A program made the translations under genes and the position numbers. DNA of 64,000 bases from positions 1 through 64,000 of the forward strand of contig DATCZA010000018.1 of NCBI GenBank assembly GCA_036526135.1. Reading direction: 5' to 3'. Source of the stretch: UBA2965 sp036526135. GTDB taxonomy: Bacteria > Pseudomonadota > Gammaproteobacteria > Pseudomonadales > Azotimanducaceae. Every line of letters begins with the position of its first letter. Within the stretch, counting starts at the first letter, position 1. The notes beneath the pieces are model-generated. The model was not told the DNA's origin. It did not search any database and saw only the letters and a program-made list of their open reading frames with translations. This document shows positions 34,905-45,120 of this stretch, one piece after another.

Positions 34905-35374
34905 GGGCGGGAAGTATTGACGTGACAAATGGCAATCGCAAGCGCATCCGCCGCGTCGGGTGCCGGCGCCCCGGGAAGGTCGAGGATCGCCCTGATCATG
35001 TGCTGGACCTGCTCCTTTCCCGCGCGCCCCGAGCCGACCACCGCCTGCTTGACCGTGCGGGCCGCGTACTCGTGGACGGGCAACCCGCATTGGACGGCGG
35101 CGGCTATCGCCACGCCGCGGGCCTGTCCCAGCTTCAGCGCCGAGTCGGGATTCCGGGCCATGAATACCTGCTCGATGGCCAGCACCTCGGGGCCGTGCTC
35201 CGAGATCACGCTCCGGATGCCGGTGTAGATCTCCGCCAGACGCTCGGGAAACGCTTTCGCGCGGGGCCGGACGCAGCCGCTGGCGAGATAGCGGATCCGG
35301 CCGCCGGACACCTCGACCAAGCCGTAGCCGGTAATGCGGGAACCCGGATCGATACCAAGGATCCGGAGCGCCAT
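34901..35374 (-). CDS. ruvC: Crossover junction endodeoxyribonuclease RuvC
   Basis: RuvC cuts Holliday junctions. The 157-residue protein has the RNase-H-like fold with [14 protein letters not shown] (D9), the second acidic block LAIEQVF, and the C-terminal [12 protein letters not shown]. Its length is slightly below that of E. coli RuvC (173). The order yebC-ruvC-ruvA-ruvB is the common gammaproteobacterial one. Eight bases separate it from yebC. Confidence 0.96.
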   Translation of the reverse strand: MALRILGIDPGSRITGYGLVEVSGGRIRYLASGCVRPRAKAFPERLAEIYTGIRSVISEHGPEVLAIEQVFMARNPDSALKLGQARGVAIAAAVQCGLPVHEYAARTVKQAVVGSGRAGKEQVQHMIRAILDLPGAPAPDAADALAIAICHVNTSRP

Positions 35375-35381
35375 CCTCGCC

Positions 35382-36122
35382 TCAGGCGCCCAGCACGCTG
35401 TCCGGAAAGTCGCCGTTGCTGTAGACGTTCTGCACGTCGTCCAGCTCTTCCAGCGCGTCGATGAGCTGCAGCACCTTCTCGGCGTCCTCCGGCTCGCACG
35501 CGCTGTAGGTCGAGGCCACCATCGTCACCTCGGCGTTGTCCGGCTCGAGCTGCTCGGCCTTGAGCGCTCCGACCACCTCGCTCAGCGACTCCCAGGGGGT
35601 GTAGACGGAAACCGAGCCGTCTCCCTCGGTCTCTATGTCCTCGGCACCGGCCTCGAGCACCACCTCCATGATCTGCTCCTCGTCAGCGCCCGGGGCGAAG
35701 CTGATGACGCCCTGACGATTGAAGAGATACGCCACGGACCCGTCCGTGCCCAGGTTCCCTCCGTGCTTGCTGAACGCATGTCGGACCTCCGCAACCGTGC
35801 GGTTGCGGTTGTCGGTCATGGCCTCGACGAGAATCGCGACGCCCGCTGGGCCGTACCCTTCATAGACGAGCTCTTCGACGTCGCTGCCATCCTGCCCCCC
35901 GGCGCCCCGGGCGATGGCGCGCTCTATGGTGTCCTTCGGCATGTTTGCGCCCAGGGCTTTGTCCATGGCGGCGCGCAGGCGCGGGTTGTCGGCCACCTCG
36001 CCGCCCCCGAGCCGGGCGGCTACCGTGATCTCACGAATGATCTTCGTGTAAAGCTTGCCGCGCTTGACATCCTGCGCGGCTTTCCTGTGCTTGATGTTCG
36101 CCCACTTGCTGTGACCGGCCAT
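35382..36122 (-). CDS. yebC: YebC/PmpR-family protein
   Basis: A 246-residue member of the YebC/PmpR family beginning [32 protein letters not shown], with the family core [18 protein letters not shown] and the acidic C-terminal part. Recent work assigns YebC proteins a role in translation of proline-rich stretches, while PmpR is described as a transcription factor; the sequence does not discriminate. It lies between aspS and ruvC as in most gammaproteobacteria. Confidence 0.96.
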   Translation of the reverse strand: MAGHSKWANIKHRKAAQDVKRGKLYTKIIREITVAARLGGGEVADNPRLRAAMDKALGANMPKDTIERAIARGAGGQDGSDVEELVYEGYGPAGVAILVEAMTDNRNRTVAEVRHAFSKHGGNLGTDGSVAYLFNRQGVISFAPGADEEQIMEVVLEAGAEDIETEGDGSVSVYTPWESLSEVVGALKAEQLEPDNAEVTMVASTYSACEPEDAEKVLQLIDALEELDDVQNVYSNGDFPDSVLGA

Positions 36123-36141
36123 GCCCGCCTCCGATTGATCC

Positions 36142-37899
36142 TCAGTTCGTGCGCACGCGGATGTGGAGCTCTCGCAACTGATGCTCGTCTACAGGTCCGG
36201 GCGCATCGGTCATGGGACACGACGCCGTCTGGGTCTTGGGAAACGCGATCACGTCGCGGATCGCGTGCGAACCGGTCATGAGCATCACCAGACGATCGAG
36301 CCCGAGCGCGATGCCTCCGTGAGGCGGACACCCGAACTTCAGCGCATCGAGCAGAAAACCGAAGCGCACCTCCGCTTCCTCGCCGAGCCTGAGAACGTCG
36401 AAAACGGCCTGCTGCATTTCTCGATCATGAATCCGGAGGGAGCCCCCGCCCAGCTCGTAGCCGTTGAGCACCACGTCGTATGCGGCAGCTTCGGCGACCA
36501 TGGGCTCGGCCAGCATCTCCTCGGGGGTGCACGTAGGCCGGGTGAAAGGATGGTGGTGCGGCGTCGGGACGCCGTCGCGCCCCATCTCGAACATGGGCCA
36601 GTTGATCACCCAGCACGGCGCCCATCTGTCCTCCAGAAGGTCGAGATCGCCGGCCAGCGCGTCGCGCAGCGCGCCCATGGCGTCGGCAACCACGCCGGCG
36701 GTGTCGGCGCCGAAGAAGATCACATCGTTGTCACCGGCTCCGACGCGCGCGAGCACCTCGGACACCACCTCGTCGGGGAGGAACTTGAGGATCGGCGACT
36801 GCAGGCCGGCCCTGCCGGCTTCGAGGTCGTTCACCTTGATGTAGGCGAGCCCCTTCGCGCCGTAGCGCGCGACGAAATCGGCATAGTCGTCGATGACCTT
36901 GCGGCTGAGCGAGCCTCCGCCGGGGGCCCGTAGCGCCACCACACGACCGCCAGGGTCGTTGGCCGGAGCGTTGAAGACCTTGAACTCGACGTCGCGCATC
37001 AGGTCGGCGACGTCGACGAGTTCCAGCGGGTTTCTCAGGTCCGGCTTGTCGCTGCCGTAACGGCTCATGGCTTCGGCCCAGGTGAGCACGGGAAACTCGG
37101 GCAGCTCGACGTCGAGCGCCTGGCTGAACACCTGCTTGAGCATGCGCTCGGTCAATGCCATGACGTCCTCGGCCGTGACGAACGAGGCCTCGATGTCGAT
37201 CTGCGTGAACTCGGGCTGCCTGTCGTGGCGAAGATCCTCGTCCCGGTAACAGCGGGCGATCTGGAAGTAGCGATCCATGCCCGAGATCATGAGCAGCTGC
37301 TTGAACACCTGCGGCGACTGCGGAAGCGCGAAGAACTCGCCCGGGTGGGTACGGCTGGGAACCAGATAATCGCGCGCGCCCTCGGGGGTGGCGCGCGTCA
37401 GCGTCGGGGTTTCGACTTCCCAGTACCCTTCGTCCTCCAGGAAGCGGCGGACCGCGCTGGCAATGCGTGCCCGCGCGAAAATGCGGCTCTGCATTTCCGG
37501 GCGGCGCAGGTCGAGGTAGCGGTACTTGAGACGGACGTCCTCGCCCGCTTCCGAATGCTCGTCGAGCTGAAACGGCGGGGTCTCGGAGACGTTGAGCACT
37601 TCGAGTTCCGCTCCGAGGACCTCCACCTCGCCGGTGGCCATCTCGGCATTCACCGTGCCCTCGGGTCGCGGCCGGACCCGCCCGGTCAGCCGGAGAACGT
37701 ACTCGTTGCGAACGCTGTCGGCCACTGCGAAGCTCTCCGGGGCATCCGGGTCGAACACCACCTGGGCAATCCCCGTCCGGTCACGAACATCGAGAAAGAT
37801 CACGCCGCCATGATCACGGCGGCGATTCACCCAGCCGTAAAGCTCTACCGTCTCGCCAACGTTGCCGGCGTTGAGTTCCCCGCAGTAGTGACTACGCAT
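36142..37899 (-). CDS. aspS: Aspartate--tRNA ligase
   Basis: A 585-residue class II aminoacyl-tRNA synthetase of bacterial type. The N-terminal OB fold ([32 protein letters not shown]) binds the anticodon. Motif 2 is around [29 protein letters not shown], the bacterial GAD insertion lies in the middle, and motif 3 [16 protein letters not shown] is at the end. It charges tRNA-Asp and possibly tRNA-Asn if asparagine is made by the amidotransferase route. It is the first gene of the minus-strand block running toward queC. Confidence 0.97.
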   Translation of the reverse strand: MRSHYCGELNAGNVGETVELYGWVNRRRDHGGVIFLDVRDRTGIAQVVFDPDAPESFAVADSVRNEYVLRLTGRVRPRPEGTVNAEMATGEVEVLGAELEVLNVSETPPFQLDEHSEAGEDVRLKYRYLDLRRPEMQSRIFARARIASAVRRFLEDEGYWEVETPTLTRATPEGARDYLVPSRTHPGEFFALPQSPQVFKQLLMISGMDRYFQIARCYRDEDLRHDRQPEFTQIDIEASFVTAEDVMALTERMLKQVFSQALDVELPEFPVLTWAEAMSRYGSDKPDLRNPLELVDVADLMRDVEFKVFNAPANDPGGRVVALRAPGGGSLSRKVIDDYADFVARYGAKGLAYIKVNDLEAGRAGLQSPILKFLPDEVVSEVLARVGAGDNDVIFFGADTAGVVADAMGALRDALAGDLDLLEDRWAPCWVINWPMFEMGRDGVPTPHHHPFTRPTCTPEEMLAEPMVAEAAAYDVVLNGYELGGGSLRIHDREMQQAVFDVLRLGEEAEVRFGFLLDALKFGCPPHGGIALGLDRLVMLMTGSHAIRDVIAFPKTQTASCPMTDAPGPVDEHQLRELHIRVRTN

Positions 37900-37960
37900 G
37901 GCTGCTTCCTGCTCGCATGAATCCAGAGCGTCCCTTGGTTCCGATGGGTTGTGCTAAGAC

Positions 37961-38305
37961 TTATTCCGATTTGCTCGTGGTCGAGCCCGAGGTGGTCGAG
38001 CTGCCGGGCTTGGCACCGCCATCGGCCGGCTTGCTCGAGCTCGCTGACGACGACTCCGAAGTGGCGCCCGCGCTCGACTTGTCCGCGCTTTCCTTTTTGT
38101 CTTCGGTGAGGTTGCGCTTGTTTCCGGACTTGAAATCGGTCTCGTACCAGCCGCCACCCTTCAACCGGAATCCGGGCGCCGACACCTTCTTGAACAGAGC
38201 GTCCTGCGCACACTCGGGACACGTCTGCAAAGGCGCTTCGCTTATCTTCTGGATGACTTCCAGCTCGTGGCCGCAGTTCGAGCAGCGATATTCGTAGATG
38301 GGCAT
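37961..38305 (-). CDS. FmdB-family zinc-ribbon protein
   Basis: A 114-residue protein starting MPIYEYRCSNCGHELEV with two CxxC pairs (C8/C11 and CPEC) forming a zinc ribbon, then FKKVSAPGFRLKGGGWYETDFK as usual for FmdB. The last 50 residues are low in complexity: serine, threonine, lysine and glycine (GATSESSSASSSKP; SSTTSGSTTSKSE). The family is thought to be regulatory but its role is unsettled. In pseudomonads it also lies directly upstream of aspS. Confidence 0.92.
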   Translation of the reverse strand: MPIYEYRCSNCGHELEVIQKISEAPLQTCPECAQDALFKKVSAPGFRLKGGGWYETDFKSGNKRNLTEDKKESADKSSAGATSESSSASSSKPADGGAKPGSSTTSGSTTSKSE

Positions 38306-38400
38306 GATCGAAAATCTCTGATTCTGCAAACGTCAGTTGAGCGAGCGGCGCATCATCTTAAAAAAACCAGCAAAAATACAGCGATATCGCAGGCTTTTTG

Positions 38401-38429
38401 TTGCTTGGCCGCTTCCGATCGGCTATAAA
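38401..38429 (+). promoter_or_regulatory. Sigma-70 promoter of the HU-like gene
   Basis: TTGCTT (38401-38406) and TATAAA (38424-38429) are 17 bases apart. The mRNA leader before the HU ATG would be about 170 bases. Just upstream lies the 10-base palindrome GCGATATCGC (38381-38390), flanked by A- and T-runs. Confidence 0.6.
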
Positions 38430-38603
38430 CCGCGGCCATCGAGAGTGTCGGAGTGACGGCGAGCTAGCCAGGAATATCAGGCGTTTCCGTGCAAGCCGCG
38501 ATCTCAGCCGCCGCAGTCTTTCGGTAAATGGGGACCCGCTACGCAACCGGGTATCGGAGAGCGAAGCTGGTTCAGCTAAATAATCCAGCTCAAGGAATAT
38601 TGA

Positions 38604-39020
38604 ATGGCACGCAAAAAGGCCCCCGCCAAGAAAAAGGCTCCGGCAAAGAAGAAGGCACCCGCAAAGAAAAAGGCTGCAGCGAAGGCTGCACCGCAGCGCC
38701 AGGCGCCTGCTCTGAAGGCCAAGATGTCCAAGACGGCAATGCTCTCGGAGATCGCAGAGAAGACCAACCTGACCCGCGGCCAGGTGGGCTCGGTTCTCGA
38801 TGAGCTCGAAGTCCTCATCGAGCGCCACGTCAAGAAGCGTTCGGTCGGTGAGTTCACTCTGCCGGGCCTGCTGAAGATCCGTTCCGTCAAGCGCCCCGCG
38901 AGCAAAGCGCGAATGGGCCGCAACCCGGCCACCGGCGAGGAGATCATGATCAAGGCCAAGCCAGCGAGCATCCGTGTTCGGGTGACCCCGCTGAAGAAGC
39001 TCAAGGACATGGTCGGCTAG
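38604..39020 (+). CDS. HU-family DNA-binding protein with histone-H1-like N-terminal tail
   Basis: A 138-residue protein in two parts. The first 40 residues are repeats of the type PAKKKA (ARKKAPAKKKAPAKKK continuing to QRQAPALKAK), a strongly basic histone-H1-like tail. From about residue 41 an HU/IHF fold follows (MSKTAMLSEIAEKTNLTRGQVGSVLDELEVLI; GEFTLPGLLKIRSVKRPASKARMGRNPATGEEIMIKAK). HU proteins bend and compact DNA; the tail should increase nonspecific binding. AAGGA lies before the ATG. It has its own promoter and is followed by a strong terminator, so it is a single-gene unit. Confidence 0.93.
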   Translation: MARKKAPAKKKAPAKKKAPAKKKAAAKAAPQRQAPALKAKMSKTAMLSEIAEKTNLTRGQVGSVLDELEVLIERHVKKRSVGEFTLPGLLKIRSVKRPASKARMGRNPATGEEIMIKAKPASIRVRVTPLKKLKDMVG

Positions 39021-39066
39021 ATCGTGGCTCCGTGACCGAACGCTGGCGATGCGGGCGGTCATCGGC

Positions 39067-39093
39067 AAAAAAGGGGCCTTCGGCCCCTTTTTT
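39067..39093. terminator. Rho-independent terminator after the HU-like gene
   Basis: A 12-base perfect stem, A6 GGGGCC and GGCCCC T6, closes a 3-base loop (TTC). With the T-run following the stem it terminates the HU transcript; by symmetry it could also act on the other strand. It lies between HU and proS. Confidence 0.92.
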
Positions 39094-39151
39094 GCTGCAA
39101 TTTCGCTAATCTAGGCCAAACGTCCTGCAATCGATCCAGAGGGCACTGCAC

Positions 39152-40852
39152 ATGCGGCAATCCATGCTGCTCATTCCCACCATGAAGGAAAATCCGGCCG
39201 ACGCCGACGTGGCCAGTCATCGCCTCATGCTTCGGGCCGGCCTCATCCGACAGGTCGCCTCCGGTCTTTACACCTGGTTGCCCCTGGGGCTGCGGGTGAT
39301 CCGTCGAATCGAGTCGATCATTCGTGAGGAGATGAATCAAAGTGGCGCCCAGGAGGTGCTGATGCCGGTGGTGCAACCGGCAGAGCTGTGGGAGGAATCC
39401 GGACGCTGGCAGAAGATGGGACCCGAGATGCTGCGCATGCGGGATCGTCACGAGCGCGACTTCTGCCTGGCGCCCACTCACGAGGAAGTGATCACCGATC
39501 TGTTCCGGCGCGAGGTACACAGCTACCGGCAGATGCCGTGCAACTTCTACCAGATACAGACCAAGTTCCGTGACGAGATCCGCCCCAGATTCGGCGTGAT
39601 GAGAGCGCGGGAGTTCACTATGAAGGACGGCTACTCGTTCCATCTGGACCAGGCCTGCTTCGACGATACGTATCGAACGATGTACGACTGTTACTCCCGT
39701 ATCCTGACGCGAATGGAGTTGGAGTTCCGCGCCGTGGAAGCAGATACCGGCAACATCGGCGGCGCGAATTCCCATGAGTTTCACGTCCTCGCGGAGTCGG
39801 GCGAGGACACCATCGCCTACGCCACCCACGGACCGTACGCGGCCAACCTGGACAAGGCGCGCGCCGCGCCGCCGGCAGCCGGCCGTTCGCCGGGTGATGA
39901 GCTCCGGAAGGTTGCCACCCCGGGCGTCGAGACCATCGAGGCGGTCGCCCGTTTTCTGGAGGTCTCGCCGGCCCAGACCCTGAAGACCCTGCTGGTCCGT
40001 GGTTCTTCGGAACCCGTGGTCGCGCTGATCCTGCGCGGAGACCACGATCTGAACGAGCTCAAGGCGGAGAAGCTGGACGAGGTGGCTGACCCGCTCAGCT
40101 TCGCCACGGAGGCTGAGATACAGGCAGCCACGGGGTGCAGGCCCGGATCCCTCGGACCGATCGGGCTCGACGTGCCGGCCTATGTGGATGTGGAGGCGGC
40201 TGCCCTGACCAACTTCGTTTGCGGCGCCAACGAAGACGGCTTCCACTACACCGGGGCGAACTGGGATCGCGACCAGACTCTGGATACAGCCCGCGTGGTG
40301 GACTTCCGGAACGTGGTGGCCGGCGACCCGGCGCCCGACGGCCAGGGCACTCTGCAGTTCCTGCGCGGTATCGAGGTCGGCCACATCTTCCAGCTCGGCA
40401 GCGTCTACAGCGAGCCGCTGGGCGCCGCGGTGCTGGGACCGGACGGCGCGAGCATCACACCCATCATGGGCTGCTACGGAATGGGCGTGACGCGCCTGGT
40501 CGCGGCCATCATCGAGCAAAACCATGACGAGGTCGGCATTATCTGGCCCGATCCCGTCGCACCCTACGACCTTCACATCATTGCGCTCAATTACGGCAAG
40601 TCGGAGACGGTTCGCGAAGCGGCCGACAGGCTCTACGAAGCCTGCTTGAGTGACGGCATGGAGGTACTCCTCGATGATCGGGACGAGAGGCCGGGCGTGA
40701 AATTCGCCGAGGCGGATCTCATCGGAATCCCACGGCGCATCACCGTGGGCGAACGCGGACTGAAGGACCAGACCGTCGAGTATCGTCGCCGCCGCGACTC
40801 GGAGAACGAGGTGGTGACGCTTGACGGGATGCTGGACCGGCTGAGGAGCTGA
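39152..40852 (+). CDS. proS: Proline--tRNA ligase (bacterial type)
   Basis: A 566-residue class II synthetase. Motif 1 lies near ASGLYTWLPLGLRVIRRIESIIREEM, motif 2 has QIQTKFRDEIRPRFGVMRAREFTMKDGYSFH, motif 3 is GCYGMGVTRLVAAIIEQ. The INS editing domain, related to YbaK, occupies the middle (VSPAQTLKTLLVRGSSEPVVALILRGDHDLNELK). The C-terminal anticodon domain has DDRDERPGVKFAEADLIGIPRRI. A lytic transglycosylase gene follows at once, an order also found in pseudomonads. Confidence 0.97.
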   Translation: MRQSMLLIPTMKENPADADVASHRLMLRAGLIRQVASGLYTWLPLGLRVIRRIESIIREEMNQSGAQEVLMPVVQPAELWEESGRWQKMGPEMLRMRDRHERDFCLAPTHEEVITDLFRREVHSYRQMPCNFYQIQTKFRDEIRPRFGVMRAREFTMKDGYSFHLDQACFDDTYRTMYDCYSRILTRMELEFRAVEADTGNIGGANSHEFHVLAESGEDTIAYATHGPYAANLDKARAAPPAAGRSPGDELRKVATPGVETIEAVARFLEVSPAQTLKTLLVRGSSEPVVALILRGDHDLNELKAEKLDEVADPLSFATEAEIQAATGCRPGSLGPIGLDVPAYVDVEAAALTNFVCGANEDGFHYTGANWDRDQTLDTARVVDFRNVVAGDPAPDGQGTLQFLRGIEVGHIFQLGSVYSEPLGAAVLGPDGASITPIMGCYGMGVTRLVAAIIEQNHDEVGIIWPDPVAPYDLHIIALNYGKSETVREAADRLYEACLSDGMEVLLDDRDERPGVKFAEADLIGIPRRITVGERGLKDQTVEYRRRRDSENEVVTLDGMLDRLRS

Positions 40853-40854
40853 TC

Positions 40855-41502
40855 TTGGGCCGCTTCGGCTTGTCTGTGGCGTTGCTCCTGTGCGCCATCT
40901 GCCCGCTGCCGACGCCATCTGCGCTGGCAGATGTACGCATCGACCCCGTCTTGCTGGAAAAGCTCGCCGTTTCCATGGCCGACCGCTACGAGCACACGGA
41001 CCGTTTCGACGCGGAAGTCTGGCTGGTCACATCCGAGCGACGCCTCGCCAGATACATGGACGATCACGACGAGCGGCTGGCACTGCTTCAGACCGTCTAC
41101 CGCGAAGCCGACAGAAACGCGCTGGATGCGGATCTGGTGCTTGCCGTCATGCAGGTCGAGAGCGCTTTCGACCGCTACGCGATCTCGCGAGTCGGTGCTC
41201 AGGGGCTCATGCAGGTAATGCCATTCTGGCGAAACGAGATCGGCCGACCCCGTGACAACCTCACCGACATGGAAACCAACATCCGCTACGGCACGACCAT
41301 TCTGGCGCACTACATCGAGGTATCGGACGGCGACCTGGTAGACGCTCTGGCACGCTACAACGGCAGCCGCGGCCGCCTGAAGTATCCGGAAAAGGTCGTC
41401 GGCGCCTGGCGCCGCGTCTGGCGCCACAAATCGTCCGACGAGCTGCCCGACCTCGTATCCACCTGCGCAACCTACGCCCTGCACGCCTGCCGCTACCGAT
41501 AG
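40855..41502 (+). CDS. Lytic transglycosylase, SLT family
   Basis: A 215-residue exported muramidase-like enzyme. The start is TTG at 40855 with AGGAG seven bases upstream; it is followed by a signal peptide (LSVALLLCAICPLPTPSALA). The SLT domain has the catalytic glutamate E102 (VMQVESAFDRYA) and GAQGLMQVMPFW at 114-125, then NIRYGTTILAHYIE and ALARYNGSRG. It cleaves peptidoglycan with formation of 1,6-anhydro ends. Two bases separate it from proS. Confidence 0.93.
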   Translation: MGRFGLSVALLLCAICPLPTPSALADVRIDPVLLEKLAVSMADRYEHTDRFDAEVWLVTSERRLARYMDDHDERLALLQTVYREADRNALDADLVLAVMQVESAFDRYAISRVGAQGLMQVMPFWRNEIGRPRDNLTDMETNIRYGTTILAHYIEVSDGDLVDALARYNGSRGRLKYPEKVVGAWRRVWRHKSSDELPDLVSTCATYALHACRYR

Positions 41503-41548
41503 GGCATCGTCTCGATCTCGACGGTTCCGGCAAACAACGGTCCAGCGG

Positions 41549-42040
41549 TCAGGTTTCCGGGCGGAATACCGCCACGACGCCTGGCAGGCGCCTGGCGAGC
41601 AATCCGTACAAAAGCAGGGGCACCTCGATGAAAACGGTGATCGAGGCCAGCACGGTCACCCCGCCCCGAGCAACACGGGAAGCCATATAGCCGTCGGGCA
41701 GCACAAAATAGACAAAGCCCATCGCGGCCGCCGTGACCACGAACCCACCGATGGACATCGCGGCGAACTGGGTTTTGCTGTTGGCTTCGGCGTCGAAGCT
41801 GAACAGCGACACGCTGCGCAGCGAGGCCGGCGCGTGGATGCGGCTGCCGACCACGAGACCGGCGAGCGCGTGACCCCATTCGTGCAGGAGGTAGGCACTC
41901 ACCGTCACGCCGAGACCGAGCAACAGGGCCAGCGAATCGCTGATGAGCGGGCGTCCTTCGGACAATGGCAGCAGGCCGAGCCAGCCGGCGGTCGCCACCG
42001 CCACGATCAGCACGTCCCGGATGGCGAGCTTGCGCAACAT
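41549..42040 (-). CDS. Small membrane protein with M50-like HExxH (putative zinc protease)
   Basis: A 163-residue membrane protein with about four to five hydrophobic segments. HEWGH at residues 53-57, in AYLLHEWGHALAGLVVG, resembles the HExxH of M50 (site-2 protease) enzymes, and LPDG occurs later where M50 enzymes have their third ligand (x-PDG). It is much shorter than known M50 proteases, so activity is uncertain. ATG 42040 lies two bases after the stop of the TlpA-like gene; a GTG at 42046 overlapping that stop is an alternative. It is cotranscribed with the thioredoxin-like lipoprotein and YihY. Confidence 0.75.
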   Translation of the reverse strand: MLRKLAIRDVLIVAVATAGWLGLLPLSEGRPLISDSLALLLGLGVTVSAYLLHEWGHALAGLVVGSRIHAPASLRSVSLFSFDAEANSKTQFAAMSIGGFVVTAAAMGFVYFVLPDGYMASRVARGGVTVLASITVFIEVPLLLYGLLARRLPGVVAVFRPET

Positions 42041-42042
42041 CG

Positions 42043-42522
42043 TCACGTGGACGCGGTTAGACCCAGGGCCCGGCTGAAGCTCTCGAAGGTATGCGGCCCT
42101 ACCAGCACCTCCTTGAGGCGACCGTTGGGCGCGATGACCAGCGTGCTCGGGAGCACGGTGGGCTGCTCCACGTCCCATCTGCCCCGAGGGTCCTCTACAA
42201 GCACCGGAAACCGGACGTCCATCTTTTCGATGAGCTCCGTGAGCCGCTGCCCGGTGAGGCCGTCGAAGTTGACGCCGATCACCAGTAGCCGCTCCTCGCC
42301 CACCTCCGCCTGCAGGCGATTGAGCTCCGGAATCTCCTTGCGGCACGGCGCGCACCACTCCGCCCAGTAGTTGATCAGCAGCCAGCGCCCGTGCCAGTCG
42401 TCGACCTTCATGGTCGTACCGTCGGCCAGAGCCAGAGGCGGCTCGTCTGCCTGGCCGAGAAAATCACAGCCGGCCAGGAAAAGCGCACCAGCCAGCAAGA
42501 GAGAGCTCGTCTTCGCCTTCAT
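42043..42522 (-). CDS. TlpA-like thioredoxin-fold lipoprotein
   Basis: A 159-residue protein with a lipobox LAGC (cysteine 19) and a thioredoxin-like domain with the redox pair WCAPC (C57, C60) in LINYWAEWCAPCRKEIPELNRL. The remainder (LLVIGVNFDGLTGQRL; VLPSTLVIAPNGRLKEVLVGP) fits the TlpA/ResA disulfide reductase group that acts in the periplasm. The ATG is coupled to the yihY stop by a four-base overlap. It probably keeps a periplasmic thiol reduced, for example in cytochrome assembly. Confidence 0.9.
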   Translation of the reverse strand: MKAKTSSLLLAGALFLAGCDFLGQADEPPLALADGTTMKVDDWHGRWLLINYWAEWCAPCRKEIPELNRLQAEVGEERLLVIGVNFDGLTGQRLTELIEKMDVRFPVLVEDPRGRWDVEQPTVLPSTLVIAPNGRLKEVLVGPHTFESFSRALGLTAST

Positions 42523-43748
42523 GAGGATTTACCAAACACCGAATCGAGGCTCACCGCCATCTGGTTGGAGCCGAACTGGACGAAGGCCTTGAGCGGTTCA
42601 ACCACGCCATCCATGTCCTTCACCGTACCGAGCCGTGCTGCGTCCACGCCGTCCGGAAGCGCACGGTAGAGATCCCAAAGCGTCAGCGTCTTCAGGCTGC
42701 GACCAAGCATCCAACCCCCATCCTCCGTTTCCCTCACCAGCTTGAGGGCGAGCAGCGCTTCGAATACCCGCTCCCGTTCGGCCCGGGCCAGCGGCACCTG
42801 GTCGTTGATCTCCGAGTCGCTGACGCTTCGGCCCTCGAGATGGGCAGCGTGGAGAAACTTCACGACCCGCGAACACTTGACCACCGCGGGCTCGGGGTTG
42901 TCCACGGGCCGGTCGCGCTTGAGCGACAGGGTGCGGACGAAAATCGCCCCGCTGAGGATCAGCACCCAGACGAGGTAGAGCCAGATCAGGAAAAGGGGCA
43001 CCGCAGCAAAGGTTCCGTAGATGGGCTCCATGCTGGAGTTGGCAACCGTGAGCCTGAATACCTTCTTCGCCAGCTCGAAGGCGAACATCGTCAGGACGCC
43101 GCCGGCGAGGGCATGGTGGAAGGGAACCCGGCAGTTGGGAACCGCGAGGAAGAGAACGGTCAGCCCCGCCGCGGTCAGCACGCTCGGCAGGTAATCGAGG
43201 ACGGCGCTGTCCAGCCCGAAAGTGTCGAGATCGGCGATCAGAGGAAGGGATATGAGGTACAGAGAAATGAAAATCCCGGCAGCGATCAGCGGCGGGCCCA
43301 GGGAGAGAACGCCCCAGTACAGCAGGAATCGCTGCAGTCCCCGCCGCGGCTCGGCTACGCTCCAGATGGTGTTGAACGTCTTCTCCACGGAGACCAGCAT
43401 CATGAAAGCCGTGATGAACAGCACCAGAAAGCCCGCCGCGGTGAGCTGGCGCGCCCTTGCCGAGAATTCCAGGAGGCGTTCCTGGACCACGGCGCTGCTG
43501 TCCGGCACGAAGTTCTGAAATATGTATTCCTGGATCCGCTCGCCGACGGTCTCGAACTCCGGCAGCACTGAAAACATGGCGTACGCCACCGTCATCATCG
43601 GCACCACGGCGAAGAGCGTGGTGTAGGTCAACGCTCCCGCCCGCGTCATGCAGTCGTGGATCAGGAACTGCTGACCCAGCTGCCCGACGTACCAGCGCAG
43701 CGGCACGACCACCCGTTCCTGGAACTGATCATACGTCGCCTCCAACAT
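42519..43748 (-). CDS. YihY/BrkB-family inner membrane protein
   Basis: A 409-residue protein with six hydrophobic segments. The family motif is GALTYTTLFAVVPMMTVAYAMF, followed by AFMMLVSVEKTFNTIW, and later FLIWLYLVWVLILSGAIFV. The C-terminal 110 residues are a soluble winged-helix-like extension (VVKFLHAAHLEGRSVSDSEINDQVPLARAERERVFEALLALKLV), as in the long forms formerly misnamed ribonuclease BN. Transport or envelope function is unknown. Confidence 0.92.
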   Translation of the reverse strand: MLEATYDQFQERVVVPLRWYVGQLGQQFLIHDCMTRAGALTYTTLFAVVPMMTVAYAMFSVLPEFETVGERIQEYIFQNFVPDSSAVVQERLLEFSARARQLTAAGFLVLFITAFMMLVSVEKTFNTIWSVAEPRRGLQRFLLYWGVLSLGPPLIAAGIFISLYLISLPLIADLDTFGLDSAVLDYLPSVLTAAGLTVLFLAVPNCRVPFHHALAGGVLTMFAFELAKKVFRLTVANSSMEPIYGTFAAVPLFLIWLYLVWVLILSGAIFVRTLSLKRDRPVDNPEPAVVKCSRVVKFLHAAHLEGRSVSDSEINDQVPLARAERERVFEALLALKLVRETEDGGWMLGRSLKTLTLWDLYRALPDGVDAARLGTVKDMDGVVEPLKAFVQFGSNQMAVSLDSVFGKSS

Positions 43749-43810
43749 TGCCAGTCTCCCGCGCGACCGGTTAAATGAAATCGCCGCCAGAACCGAACAT
43801 TATAAAGACC

Positions 43811-44161
43811 ATGCGTGAAGTCACCATCTACCACAATCCGCGCTGCTCCAAGTCGCGGGCCACGCTGGCCCTGCTCGAAGAGCACGGGGTGACGCCCAAC
43901 GTCGTCGAGTACCTGAGCACGCCGCCCGACGCGGCGACCCTCAAACGGCTGCTCGACCTGCTCGGACTCTCCCCGCGAGAGCTCATGCGCCGGAAGGAAA
44001 CCGTCTACTCCGATCTCGGTCTGGACGACGACGCCCTCGGCGAGGATGCCCTCATCGAGGCGATGATCGCCAACCCGATACTCATCGAGCGGCCCATCGT
44101 CGTCGCCGGCGACAGGGCCGTCATCGGCCGGCCTCCCGAGAACGTCCTGGGGCTGGTCTGA
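43811..44161 (+). CDS. arsC: Arsenate reductase, glutaredoxin-coupled type
   Basis: ArsC reduces arsenate to arsenite with glutathione and glutaredoxin. The 116-residue protein begins MREVTIYHNPRCSKSRATL, with the catalytic cysteine at residue 12 as in the plasmid R773 enzyme, then ELMRRKETVYSDL and NPILIERPIVV with conserved arginines. ATG 43811 begins the conserved domain; an extension to 43775 adds unrelated residues. There is no ars regulator or pump beside it; wrbA starts three bases downstream. Some family members act on other oxyanions. Confidence 0.93.
   Translation: MREVTIYHNPRCSKSRATLALLEEHGVTPNVVEYLSTPPDAATLKRLLDLLGLSPRELMRRKETVYSDLGLDDDALGEDALIEAMIANPILIERPIVVAGDRAVIGRPPENVLGLV

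Positions 44162-45113
<952 letters not shown>

Positions 45114-45120
<7 letters not shown>

Noticed and set aside
39059..40918. 619-codon minus-strand frame
   Set aside because: It lies entirely over proS on the other strand, a well-supported gene, and gives no recognisable protein. High GC makes such antisense frames common.
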